From an uncultured Gemmiger sp. (GTDB lineage Bacteria > Bacillota > Clostridia > Oscillospirales > Ruminococcaceae), in contig CANRCB010000021.1 in the NCBI GenBank assembly GCA_947629015.1, positions 1 through 34,369 of the forward strand: 34,369 nucleotides of DNA, given 5' to 3'. How positions within the stretch are numbered: position 1 is the stretch's first letter; each line of letters opens with the position of its first letter. A program made the position numbers and the translations under genes. The notes under the pieces were generated by a model. It ran no database searches, was not told the origin of the DNA, and saw nothing but the letters and a program-made list of their open reading frames with translations. Below are positions 1 to 5,949 of this stretch, in pieces.

Positions 1-116
1 GATATCCCACTGAGTAATCAGGTAAGACCCCTTGAAGACTACAAGGTTGATAGGCGCGATGTGGAAGTGCGGTGACGCATGCAGCAAGCGCGTACTAATA
101 GGTCGAGGGCTTGACC
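1..116 (+). rRNA. 23S ribosomal RNA, 3' end (partial)
   Basis: The sequence matches the conserved end of bacterial 23S rRNA: the helix with GTGGAAGTGCGGTGACGCAT, then CGTACTAATAGGTCGAGGGC, ending at about TTGACC. The gene starts outside the window. It is followed by a spacer, 5S rRNA and tRNA, the usual Firmicute order. The exact 3' end is set by the conserved terminal motif and could be off by a few bases. Confidence 0.95.
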
Positions 117-216
117 CCATCTTTCTGATACTCTGTTTGCCAAGCAGTTTTCTATTCAGTTTTGAGGGTGTCTCAAAAGCATCCCAAAAGAGAAGCCGAG
201 AACAAACCTCGGCCCC

Positions 217-333
217 GGCCGGTGTCGATAACGGTGAGGTCCCACCTGTTCCCATCCCGAACACAGAAGTTAAGCTCACTCGTGCCGAAGATAGTTGGTT
301 GGCGACGACCTGTGAAAATAGGTAGATGCCGGC
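217..333 (+). rRNA. 5S ribosomal RNA
   Basis: The conserved 5S core CCCATCCCGAACACAGAAGT is present, and the 5' end (GCCGG) pairs with the 3' end (CCGGC) to form helix I. A perfect 10-bp inverted repeat, AAGAGAAGCC at 188-197 and GGCTTCTCTT at 331-340, encloses the gene and probably forms the rRNA processing stem. Ends are estimated from helix I. Confidence 0.95.
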
Positions 334-347
334 TTCTCTTTTTATAA

Positions 348-419
348 GGCCCGTTGGTCAAGCGGTTAAGACAGCGGCCTCTCACGCCGTTAACGTGGGT
401 TCGATTCCCGCACGGGTCA
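348..419 (+). tRNA. tRNA-Glu (anticodon CTC)
   Basis: A full cloverleaf can be drawn. The acceptor stem is GGCCCGT with ACGGGTC, and the anticodon loop CTCTCAC on a GCGGC/GCCGT stem gives anticodon CTC. The T-arm carries GGTTCGATTCC, and the discriminator is A with no encoded CCA. It follows 5S rRNA directly and is probably part of the rRNA operon. Its last 17 bases (403-419) recur exactly at 613-629 and 787-803. Confidence 0.95.
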
Positions 420-420
420 T

Positions 421-456
421 GCAAAAAGCCCCCGCCTTGTGGCGGGGGCTTTTTGC
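421..456 (+). terminator. Rho-independent terminator of the rRNA-tRNA operon
   Basis: A perfect 16-bp stem (GCAAAAAGCCCCCGCC with its complement) and a TTGT loop, with the T-rich side built into the stem, sits two bases after tRNA-Glu. It would end the rRNA operon transcript. Confidence 0.9.
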
Positions 457-465
457 GCCCCGTGC

Positions 466-960
466 GGGAATCGAACAGCCCGTGCCGGCGGTAAAGGGAG
501 CAAGAGCCATACGCGGCCGGGCATTGCCCGGGGCCGGCCTTTTGCGCGGTGAGAAACTACACGTCCCGCCGGCGCGCGATCTGTCCGGCGGACAGTCGCG
601 CAGGGCGCGGGAGATTCCCGCACGGGTCAAAGGAACGCGGGGAATCGAACAGCCCGTGCCGGCGGTAAAGGGAGCAAGAGCCATACGCGGCCGGGTATTG
701 CCCGGGGCCGGCCTTTTGCGCGGTGAGAAACCACACGTCCCGCCGGCGCGCGATCTGTCCGGCGGACAGTCGCGCAGGGCGCGGGAGATTCCCGCACGGG
801 TCAAAGGAACGCGGGGAATCGAACAGCCCGTGCCGGCGGTAAAGGGAGCGCAGACGTGCCGCGGCCGGGCATTACCCGGGGCCGGCCTTTTGCGGAGTGA
901 GACGTGTGGCTGTACGTCAAAAAGCACATCCCTCCGGCAAACAAGCGGCCGCGGCGGTTT
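466..960 (+). repeat. Tandem 174-bp repeats bearing tRNA-Glu 3' ends
   Basis: Units begin near 466, 640 and 814 with an exact 174-bp period. Copies 1 and 2 are nearly identical (one difference is CATTGCCC versus TATTGCCC); copy 3 diverges after about 850. Each complete copy starts with GGGAATCGAACAGCCCG, which contains the tRNA T-arm in reverse. Each ends with GATTCCCGCACGGGTCA, an exact 17-base copy of the 3' end of tRNA-Glu(CTC). Internal hairpins are present (for example CTGTCCGGCGGACAG). Open frames here on both strands follow the repeats and show no protein family; I treat the stretch as non-coding. Confidence 0.85.
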
Positions 961-981
961 TTTCGACTGGCTTTTTTGAAA

Positions 982-1000
982 AGTAGTCAAAAAGTAGTCA
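982..1000 (+). repeat. Integrase arm-site-like direct repeat (outer copy)
   Basis: AGTAGTCAAAAAGTAGTCA is two copies of AGTAGTCA-type sequence and is identical over 19 bases to 1436-1454, just after the integrase stop. Paired short direct repeats beside an integrase are typical arm-binding sites of lambda-type integrases. This copy lies outside the predicted prophage, so it may be a scar of an earlier related element. Confidence 0.5.
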
Positions 1001-1019
1001 GCCTGATAATTTAGCACAA

Positions 1020-1066
1020 AAAAACGCGGCACCCGTCATATGTTTTGACGATGTGCCGCGCTTTTT
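1020..1066. terminator. Bidirectional terminator-like hairpin
   Basis: Inverted arms GCGGCAC (1026-1032) and GTGCCGC (1053-1059), with inner CGTCA/TGACG pairing, are flanked by an A-run on the left and a T-run on the right. It would work in either direction. No gene adjoins it directly. Confidence 0.6.
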
Positions 1067-1071
1067 GCTAT

Positions 1072-1087
1072 GCGCTGGAAGGGACTC
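1072..1087 (-). repeat. Partial copy of tRNA-Arg 3' end (scar)
   Basis: GCGCTGGAAGGGACTC is identical to 1299-1314, the 3' end of the tRNA-Arg fragment, in the same orientation 227 bp away. It then runs into sequence resembling the 174-bp repeats, but inverted (about 1088-1236: the reverse complement carries ACTCGAACAGCCCGTGCCGG and ACACGTCCCGCCGGCG). Probably a remnant of earlier integration or recombination at this tRNA. Confidence 0.55.
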
Positions 1088-1242
1088 TCCCGCGCCCTGT
1101 GCGGCCGTCTGCAAGACGGACCGCACGCCGGCGGGACGTGTGGCTATGCGCTAAAAAAACACATTCCTCCGGCAAACAGGCGGCTGCGGCGGGCCCCTGC
1201 TCTCTTTGCCGCCGGCACGGGCTGTTCGAGTCCCGACTTTTT

Positions 1243-1300
1243 GCATGATATAAAGGCGGGGCCCTGTGGCTCTGCCACGGACCCCGCCTTTATATCATGC
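1243..1300. terminator. Long hairpin beside the tRNA-Arg fragment
   Basis: A 19-bp perfect stem (GCATGATATAAAGGCGGGG and its complement) continues into a second helix around TGTGGC/GCCACG with a 3-base loop. It lies immediately 3' of the tRNA-Arg fragment on the minus strand, so it is probably the original host terminator of that tRNA gene. Confidence 0.7.
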
Positions 1301-1341
1301 GCTGGAAGGGACTCGAACCCCCGGCCTTCTGATTCGTAGTC
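1299..1341 (-). other. attL: 3' part of tRNA-Arg(ACG)
   Basis: Read on the minus strand, the stretch starts inside the anticodon arm (GACTACGAATCAGA: loop CTACGAA, anticodon ACG). It continues through the T-arm GGGGGTTCGAGTCCC to the acceptor end TTCCAGCGC followed by A. The 5' half of the tRNA is absent: upstream sequence changes to phage sequence after base 1341, where the stem should continue. This is what remains when a phage that carries a copy of a tRNA 3' end integrates at the anticodon loop. The integrase gene lies 110 bp away. The intact tRNA-Arg and attR should be at the far end of the prophage, beyond the window. Confidence 0.85.
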
Positions 1342-1435
1342 GTTTTTTGCTGGTCTCATGTGCCGTTGTGTGCAAAATTATTAACGTTATATCGAAAGCA
1401 GAGCGAACATAAAGGAGCATACAGTTGCAGGGGCG

Positions 1436-1454
1436 AGTAGTCAAAAAGTAGTCA
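1436..1454 (+). promoter_or_regulatory. Probable integrase arm-binding repeats
   Basis: Two direct AGTAGTCA motifs lie between the integrase stop codon and the attachment core, matching 982-1000 exactly. The core also contains GTAGTC. The 1342-1451 gap is AT-richer than its surroundings, as expected of an attachment-site arm; no gene is seen in it. Confidence 0.5.
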
Positions 1455-2543
1455 CCCGACTGCGGCAGGAGCGGGTTCCTTTGCAGGCGCCTCGGCCTTT
1501 TTGGGGTTGAAGTAGGCGTTGAGCTGCTCGACCGCATCCATCGCGTCCGCCTGCTCAAGATGGGTGTAAACATTGGCCGTCATCTGGATGCTGGAGTGCC
1601 CCATCAGGCGTTGGGCGGTGCGCAGGTCGATGCCGGCGCGGTAGAGTGTGGTCGCGTAGGTGTGGCGCAGCATATGAGGGGACAGGGAAAAATCGACCAT
1701 CTTTTTTACGTGGGTCCCCCATAAGTGCCGAAAGGCGGAACTTGTCATGATTTCACCGCTACTGGTTGGCACCACAAAAACGCTAAGCCTTGGCGTTGCG
1801 TCCAAGACGTCCCGGAGCGGGTCGGGGATGGGGATCGTGCGGTGCGCGGCTTTGGTTTTGAGCTCGTTGACCGGGTCGGGCTGGTTTCCCAAGAATGTCA
1901 CCGCCCGGCGGACGGTCAGACTGCCGCCACCGAGATCCGCCCACTGCAGTCCCAGGGCCTCCTCCCGGCGCAGGCCGCAATACAAGCACAACGCGCAGAA
2001 TGCCCGCGCGCGGGGCTCGGTCACGGCGGCCATGAGCTGGGCAGCCTCATCGGCGGTCAGATATTTTTTCTTTTCGGGCACGGCGTGCGGGGTGATCTTG
2101 ATGCCATCCGTAGGGTCGGCCAAAATAAGGCGGTTTTGCCGCGCTGTCGTGAAGATCTGCCGCAGGGTGATGAGTACCTTATGCTGCAAACTGCCAGATT
2201 TGTCCGCAACGCCGGCCATGACGGCGCGCACGTGCACGGGTTTGACCTCGCGCAGCTCCAGCGTACCGATGACGGGCATGATGTGCAGGTTGTAGGTGTC
2301 GCGGTACATACGCAGGGTGGCAGCGCGCAGGTCGGTTTTGTAGCTGTGCAGCCAGGTTTTGGCCCAGTCGCCCACCAGGGTGTGGTCGCCGACGGTGAGG
2401 CCGGCGCTGTCCTCGGCGCGCACGGCGGCCACGGCTGCGTTCAACTGCGGCAGCGTGCGCCCGTATACGAGCTTTTGCCGCCCGTCGGACAGGGTCAGCT
2501 TACGCTGGTAGCGGCCGTCCGGCCGCTTTTTGATGGATGCCAT
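1452..2543 (-). CDS. int: Phage tyrosine-type site-specific integrase
   Basis: The 363-residue protein recombines the phage attachment site with the bacterial tRNA-Arg site. An N-terminal arm-binding region comes first, then a core-binding SAM-like domain (about 55-145) and the catalytic domain (about 160-345). Active-site residues of the family are visible: R192 in GLRREE, K229 in LKTK, H290 and R293 in HMLRHT, H316 in LMGHSS and the tyrosine nucleophile Y326 in VYTHL. Length is normal. The ATG is preceded by a good GGAGGTG. The gene faces the attachment site at 1299-1341, the standard arrangement for tRNA-directed integrases. It is the last gene of the minus-strand lysogeny block. Confidence 0.96.
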   Translation of the reverse strand: MASIKKRPDGRYQRKLTLSDGRQKLVYGRTLPQLNAAVAAVRAEDSAGLTVGDHTLVGDWAKTWLHSYKTDLRAATLRMYRDTYNLHIMPVIGTLELREVKPVHVRAVMAGVADKSGSLQHKVLITLRQIFTTARQNRLILADPTDGIKITPHAVPEKKKYLTADEAAQLMAAVTEPRARAFCALCLYCGLRREEALGLQWADLGGGSLTVRRAVTFLGNQPDPVNELKTKAAHRTIPIPDPLRDVLDATPRLSVFVVPTSSGEIMTSSAFRHLWGTHVKKMVDFSLSPHMLRHTYATTLYRAGIDLRTAQRLMGHSSIQMTANVYTHLEQADAMDAVEQLNAYFNPKKAEAPAKEPAPAAVG

Positions 2544-2564
2544 AAAAACACCTCCGGGGTATAC

Positions 2565-2684
2565 TTGCCAAGCCTGCCCCGGAAGTGGTATAATCTCAAG
2601 TGCTGGGCGAGATTATCCCGTTTTGGGGTAGGCTTGTCTATGTGAAGCCGTTGGGTGTTGGCGCGCCCGGCGGCTTTTTATTTT
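2565..2684 (+). ncRNA. Candidate small RNA: promoter to terminator unit
   Basis: On the plus strand, opposite to both neighbouring genes, TTGCCA (2565-2570) and TATAAT (2589-2594) are 18 bp apart. A G-C-rich hairpin (GCCGTTGGG with CCCGGCGGC, 2647-2674) followed by TTTTTATTTT ends the unit. Transcription would give an RNA of about 80 bases from near 2601, with no usable open frame. The same stretch is an imperfect long palindrome (AGCCTGCCCC...GGGGTAGGCT, ATAATCTC...GAGATTAT), so it may instead be an operator upstream of int. Function unknown. Confidence 0.45.
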
Positions 2685-2685
2685 G

Positions 2686-3453
2686 TCAGTACGCCTCGAC
2701 CAGGCGCAAGCGGATCTTGACATCCTGCACGGTCAGGGTCGTGCCTTCCGGCAATTTGATGTTGCTGTATTTCTGTTCATAGAAGCCGCCGTAGTTTTCG
2801 GATTGTGTGGCCATCATTGCATTGATGCCGCCGTCCAAATTGTCAGAGAAGACATTCCCGGCGCCGCTGACGGCCTCGATATCATAGGTGCCGGCGGCAA
2901 AATCTGTGCCGGCGGCAAAGTTGCCGTTTTCCAGCGTGACGGTCTTTTTGGTGGAAGCAGTCTTTTCGTAGCTTTCGAGCCGCGCCTCCAGGTCGGCCGC
3001 GCTGGCGCTGAGCTGCTGCACCTGGGCGGCAAGATCCCGGTTGAGGGCGTTGGCATCCCGCAGGTGGAAAAGCGTGTTGGCGAAAAGCAGTGTCATCGCC
3101 ACAAATGCGAGGGTCAGCGCGATGACCCATGCGCGCAGCGGGTTGGCGGCGGCCGCGGGCCCGGCGGGCTTGCGCTTGACGCCAAGGTTTTTGTAGATCT
3201 CGTCGGCGATGTAGTTGTGCCCGCCCTTGTAGAGCGTTACGCGGTCCCGGGCGAGTTTATCGAGCGCTCTGCAGGCGTTCTCGGTGAGGGTAATGACACT
3301 GTCCTTGTTGACGCCGGGCTTTTTGCTTTCGGCCAGCGCCTGGCGCAGCGCATCATTGGAGGCTTTGATCAGGTCGGAGATCTTTTCGCAGCACGCCTCA
3401 CAATAGCCATCCTTGTAGATGTCGACTTCGCGGCCGCACATTTTGCACTTCAT
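2686..3453 (-). CDS. Zinc-ribbon, single-pass membrane protein of unknown function
   Basis: The 255-residue protein starts with a zinc-ribbon (C3, C6, C18, C21). A charged helical region, one hydrophobic membrane segment (about 107-128, LRAWVIALTLAF...) and a coiled coil (about 129-165) follow. The last 80 residues, with a GTYDIEAVSGAGNV-type motif, look like a small extracytoplasmic beta domain seen in Firmicute surface proteins. The ribosome binding site is AGGAGGG. It lies 20 bp after the NYN gene and probably shares its mRNA. Genes in this position, between repressor and integrase, are often expressed in the lysogen (superinfection exclusion, lysogenic conversion). That role is inference; nothing in the sequence proves it. 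Confidence 0.8.
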   Translation of the reverse strand: MKCKMCGREVDIYKDGYCEACCEKISDLIKASNDALRQALAESKKPGVNKDSVITLTENACRALDKLARDRVTLYKGGHNYIADEIYKNLGVKRKPAGPAAAANPLRAWVIALTLAFVAMTLLFANTLFHLRDANALNRDLAAQVQQLSASAADLEARLESYEKTASTKKTVTLENGNFAAGTDFAAGTYDIEAVSGAGNVFSDNLDGGINAMMATQSENYGGFYEQKYSNIKLPEGTTLTVQDVKIRLRLVEAY

Positions 3454-3473
3454 CCGGGGTGCCCTCCTGTTTG

Positions 3474-4163
3474 TTACTTTACAGGCTCCGCCTGCTGGGC
3501 CTTTTTGCTGCTTGGAAACTTTGGGCTGTGCAGACCATCGATGTGCTCAAACAGTTCGGGGCGGATATTCGCCCACATGGGATCAAGCAGGAAATCGATT
3601 CCCTCACGGCGGGCCAGCTTGGCAGCGGGAACGAAATCGCTGTCGCCGGAGATCAGAATGATTTGGTCGACCTGCTTTTTGTAGGCAAGGGAGGCGATGT
3701 CCAGGCCAATCCGCATATCAACGCCCTTTTGCTGAATGGTGAAGGTAAAATCTTTTTCCTGCACATCCGAAAGTGCAAGGCTGCCGGCAAAAAGGCGCTT
3801 GGTGGTATCCGGGTTGAGGGTGTAGGCGGCAATGCTTGACAGTTGGCCCAGCCGCAGGGCAAATTTGCGCCGGCGCTTCAATTCTTCCAGAAAGGCATTC
3901 GACCAAGTAAAGGTATCAGATTTATCGAGCTGGACATTTTGCCTGGTCAGCGGATGGTATACACTTTTGTTTTTGAGCGGAGCACAATCATAATAAAAAA
4001 CACGGTACAGGTGCCGAGATTCGTTGCCGTCCTTTTCTTTCAGGTGCGCAAGGCAGTACTCCTGCAGTTCCTGTGCGCGTTCCCCCGCCGATTTTGGGCC
4101 CCATAGAAAGTTGGCACGCTTGCGGTAAAATCCGCCGTCAACAAGGATCGCTGTGCGGGTCAT
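3474..4163 (-). CDS. NYN-domain (PIN-like) putative ribonuclease
   Basis: The 229-residue protein belongs to the NYN/DUF88 (LabA-like) group of PIN-fold, metal-dependent nucleases. Acidic residues in the expected places are D9 in ILVDGGF, D59 in FYYDC, D149/D155 in KGVDMRIGLDIA, and D174/D176 in ISGDSDF. The C-terminus is basic and Q-rich. An upstream TTG in frame at 4184 is possible, but ATG 4163 has AAAGGATG at the right distance and was chosen. A strong minus-strand promoter lies about 120 bp upstream, giving a leader of about 110 bases. RNA cleavage is expected from the family; a role in defence or lysogeny control is inference from position. Confidence 0.85.
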   Translation of the reverse strand: MTRTAILVDGGFYRKRANFLWGPKSAGERAQELQEYCLAHLKEKDGNESRHLYRVFYYDCAPLKNKSVYHPLTRQNVQLDKSDTFTWSNAFLEELKRRRKFALRLGQLSSIAAYTLNPDTTKRLFAGSLALSDVQEKDFTFTIQQKGVDMRIGLDIASLAYKKQVDQIILISGDSDFVPAAKLARREGIDFLLDPMWANIRPELFEHIDGLHSPKFPSSKKAQQAEPVK

Positions 4164-4281
4164 CGCTTTCACATCCTTTTGCAAAATAAATAAAGGCCCA
4201 AGGATTCAGCCGTTCCCATATCGTGGGGGCCTACTACCAAGGGCCTGTTAAGCAAAGCACACGGTGTATCCGTGTAGCCTT

Positions 4282-4310
4282 ATTATATGCAACAGGCCCC
4301 AAAAAGTCAA
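4282..4310 (-). promoter_or_regulatory. Promoter of the NYN / membrane-protein operon
   Basis: On the minus strand TTGACT (-35, 4305-4310) and TATAAT (-10, 4282-4287) are separated by 17 bp. The inverted repeat GGGCCTGTT (4240-4248) / AACAGGCCC (4291-4299) overlaps the promoter, and the leader holds an ACACGG-N5-CCGTGT hairpin (4259-4275). An AGGCCC/GGGCCT pair followed by TTTATTTATTTT in the leader could be an attenuator; this part is weak. Confidence 0.7.
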
Positions 4311-4321
4311 CAAAAATTTAG

Positions 4322-4675
4322 TTACGCCTGCCGGGGAAGAGGATCAGCCTGGGCTTTTTCCCCGGCGATGGCCTGGTATTGCTGTTCCAAAATCATATCG
4401 ACCGCCTCGCGGCCGCGCTTGTCCAGGGCGCGGTATTTTTGTATATGGCGGTACTCTTCAACCGTCAAACCCTCCAAATCGTCAACACCGAGCAGCCATG
4501 AAGAATCAACACCAAGTTCTTTGATTATAGCTTTCAACCTGAAGAGGTCGGGTTCGCGGAATCCGGTTTCATAGCCTGCGTATGTGCTGCCAGCGATGCC
4601 TAAACGTTCAGCCATTTCTTTTTGTGTGAGACCTTTTTCCTTACGTGCATGGCGCAGACGTTCCCCAAACTCCAA
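4322..4675 (-). CDS. CI-like repressor (XRE family helix-turn-helix)
   Basis: About 117 residues. An N-terminal XRE helix-turn-helix (FGERLRHARKEKGLTQKEMA, then LGIAGSTYAGYETG) is followed by a linker and a C-terminal helix RALDKRGREAVDMIL common in short phage repressors. There is no LexA-type peptidase domain, so induction would not be by self-cleavage. I chose TTG 4675 because AGGAGG (4683-4688) sits 7 bases before it; the GTG at 4684 would overlap that site. The gene is divergent from the Cro-like gene across a shared operator region, and it probably represses the rightward early promoter and maintains lysogeny. Confidence 0.88.
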   Translation of the reverse strand: MEFGERLRHARKEKGLTQKEMAERLGIAGSTYAGYETGFREPDLFRLKAIIKELGVDSSWLLGVDDLEGLTVEEYRHIQKYRALDKRGREAVDMILEQQYQAIAGEKAQADPLPRQA

Positions 4676-4698
4676 CGGTAACACCTCCTAATGGCACA

Positions 4699-4727
4699 AG
4701 AATATCACACAGCGCAGGCATAGTCAA
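4699..4727 (-). promoter_or_regulatory. Repressor promoter (leftward)
   Basis: On the minus strand TTGACT (4722-4727) and TATTCT (4699-4704) are 17 bp apart, just upstream of the repressor ribosome binding site. Confidence 0.75.
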
Positions 4728-4733
4728 GTAAAA

Positions 4734-4766
4734 GTTTTGCAAAATGCAAAGTTTTTCTTGCAAAAC
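4734..4766. promoter_or_regulatory. Candidate repressor operators
   Basis: GTTTTGCAA (4734-4742) and TTGCAAAAC (4758-4766) form an inverted repeat. The first arm lies in the palindrome TTTTGCAAAA, and ATGCAAA sits between the arms. The site lies between the two divergent -35 elements, where a CI/Cro pair would bind. Confidence 0.6.
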
Positions 4767-4768
4767 GC

Positions 4769-4797
4769 TTGACAACTACGCAGATAGAGAGTATCAT
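4769..4797 (+). promoter_or_regulatory. Early rightward promoter
   Basis: TTGACA (4769-4774) and TATCAT (4792-4797) are separated by 17 bp. It drives the Cro-like gene and the early operon. Confidence 0.8.
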
Positions 4798-4800
4798 GTA

Positions 4801-4831
4801 CCCAAAGCTACGCGATACGCGTAGCTTTGGG
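4801..4831. promoter_or_regulatory. 13-bp palindrome at the early transcript start
   Basis: CCCAAAGCTACGC and GCGTAGCTTTGGG are perfect inverted arms around a 5-base loop. The palindrome begins 3 bases after the -10 element and its right arm supplies the first G's of the Cro-like gene's ribosome binding site. It can act as a DNA operator or as an RNA hairpin masking translation. Confidence 0.65.
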
Positions 4832-4842
4832 AGGTGAATTTC

Positions 4843-5055
4843 ATGTTTCGCAATCTCGAGGCTGAACAGCACAGGAATGGTTTGACGGACGCTGATGTGG
4901 CAGAGATTTTGGGCATTACCCGCACGACCTACAACGCCAAAAAGAACCGTGGCAATTTTACCTTTTCCGAAATCAGAAAACTGCTGAGTTTGTTCCGGGT
5001 TACTTTTGAGTACCTTTTCGAGACCGAGGGCGACGCGCCCCCACAGGCCAGCTGA
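4843..5055 (+). CDS. Cro-like helix-turn-helix protein
   Basis: The 70-residue protein has one helix-turn-helix, LTDADVAEILGITRTTYNAK, followed by the FTFSEIRKLLSLF helix of XRE-like small regulators. ATG 4843 is used because GGGAGGTG ends 6 bases earlier; the in-frame GTG at 4834 would be inside that site. It is the first gene of the rightward early operon opposite the CI-like gene, so it probably represses the leftward promoter during lytic growth. Confidence 0.8.
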   Translation: MFRNLEAEQHRNGLTDADVAEILGITRTTYNAKKNRGNFTFSEIRKLLSLFRVTFEYLFETEGDAPPQAS

Positions 5056-5057
5056 GC

Positions 5058-5074
5058 GTGTCCATCCTGGACAC
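5058..5074. promoter_or_regulatory. Dispersed palindrome, site 1
   Basis: GTGTCCATCCTGGACAC: 7-bp arms GTGTCCA/TGGACAC around 3 bases, between the Cro-like gene and the next gene. Identical arms occur at 15811, 17087 and 23850; a one-mismatch version occurs at 29778. It is probably a protein-binding site (see findings). Confidence 0.7.
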
Positions 5075-5088
5075 GGAGGGAGGTAGCA

Positions 5089-5370
5089 ATGGCAAGCACA
5101 AAACAGGATGCGCCGCACATCGACGTCGGCGGTTGGGCCACGGTCAGCCTGGTCAAGGATCGCATACGCATTGAACTCCAGAAGGAGGGTACGGATGAAC
5201 TCCTGCGCGCGCTGTATTCCCACAAGGAATCGCTGGCAGGGACGGTGCAGGGCATGGAAACCGACGCCAAGCTCTGTGAGATCATGGGCGGCGACCCGCA
5301 GCCCTACAGGCAGGAACTGGAAAAAGCCACGGCATTGTACAAGGCACTTCTGGAGTTCCGTTACCGGTGA
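5089..5370 (+). CDS. Early phage protein of unknown function
   Basis: The 93-residue protein is mostly alpha-helical by composition, with a beta-like start (GGWATVSLVKDRIRIEL). I recognise no family. The ribosome binding site GGAGGGAGG precedes the ATG. It lies 33 bp after the Cro-like gene, with the GTGTCC...GGACAC palindrome in between, and is probably co-transcribed with it. Confidence 0.75.
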   Translation: MASTKQDAPHIDVGGWATVSLVKDRIRIELQKEGTDELLRALYSHKESLAGTVQGMETDAKLCEIMGGDPQPYRQELEKATALYKALLEFRYR

Positions 5371-5429
5371 GCGTGGCACATTGGTATGCGGCCTGCCGGC
5401 CGCTGCCGTATCAGATAAGGAGGCGACCC

Positions 5430-5765
5430 ATGGAAAACCAACGGATTGACGGCATCCTGGATGCCTTTGCGGAGCTGCTGGCGCAGCGCGTGGCGGAGAA
5501 GCTGGGCGGGGTAACGGGCGGCAAAGAGGTGTACACCTACGATGAGCTTGCCGAGCGGTACGGCATGAGCAAGGCCAGCATTCGGCGCCTGGCGGCGGCC
5601 GGCGCTTTTGGCGAGCTGGTCAACGTGGGGGCGCGCAGCCACCGTGTGACGGCGGCCGGCGTGCGTCAATTTGAGAATTCGCGCAGCGGCGGGGGGATGG
5701 CGGCTGCCAGCGCTGCGCCAACCGGCAAGCGCCATGCAGCCCGGCGGGATCCCGGCCCGATCTGA
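5430..5765 (+). CDS. Excisionase-like helix-turn-helix protein
   Basis: The 111-residue protein starts with a helical N-terminus (FAELLAQRVAEKL). A winged-helix domain of the excisionase/MerR-like (HTH_17) type follows: YTYDELAERYGMSKASIRRL, with RSHRVTAAGVRQFE as the wing and last helix. The tail is low-complexity (SGGGMAAASAAP). ATG 5430 is supported by AAGGAGG. Such small early proteins often direct excision with the integrase, or act as early regulators. The DNA-binding fold is clear; the excision role is inferred. Confidence 0.75.
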   Translation: MENQRIDGILDAFAELLAQRVAEKLGGVTGGKEVYTYDELAERYGMSKASIRRLAAAGAFGELVNVGARSHRVTAAGVRQFENSRSGGGMAAASAAPTGKRHAARRDPGPI

Positions 5766-5949
5766 GACAGAGGGATCACATATGCGTCCACTGGGGGCCG
5801 GTTTATGACCCCGTTGGCCGTCAACAGGCCGGAGAATGAGCGGCTATACCTGTAAGGGGGACGCCGGACGTTGACAGCGCCGGGTTGTGACACACCACAC
5901 GGCTGCAATAAAAAGCGCGTTTGGCGGTATCGGCGCATAATTGACCGCT

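Noticed and set aside
466-900. CRISPR array
   Set aside because: The repeat unit is 174 bp and tandem with no unique spacers.
326-1032. Long open frames on both strands over the repeat array (217 and 216 codons)
   Set aside because: They arise from the GC-rich tandem repeats, overlap tRNA-Glu and its terminator, and show no family or ribosome binding site.
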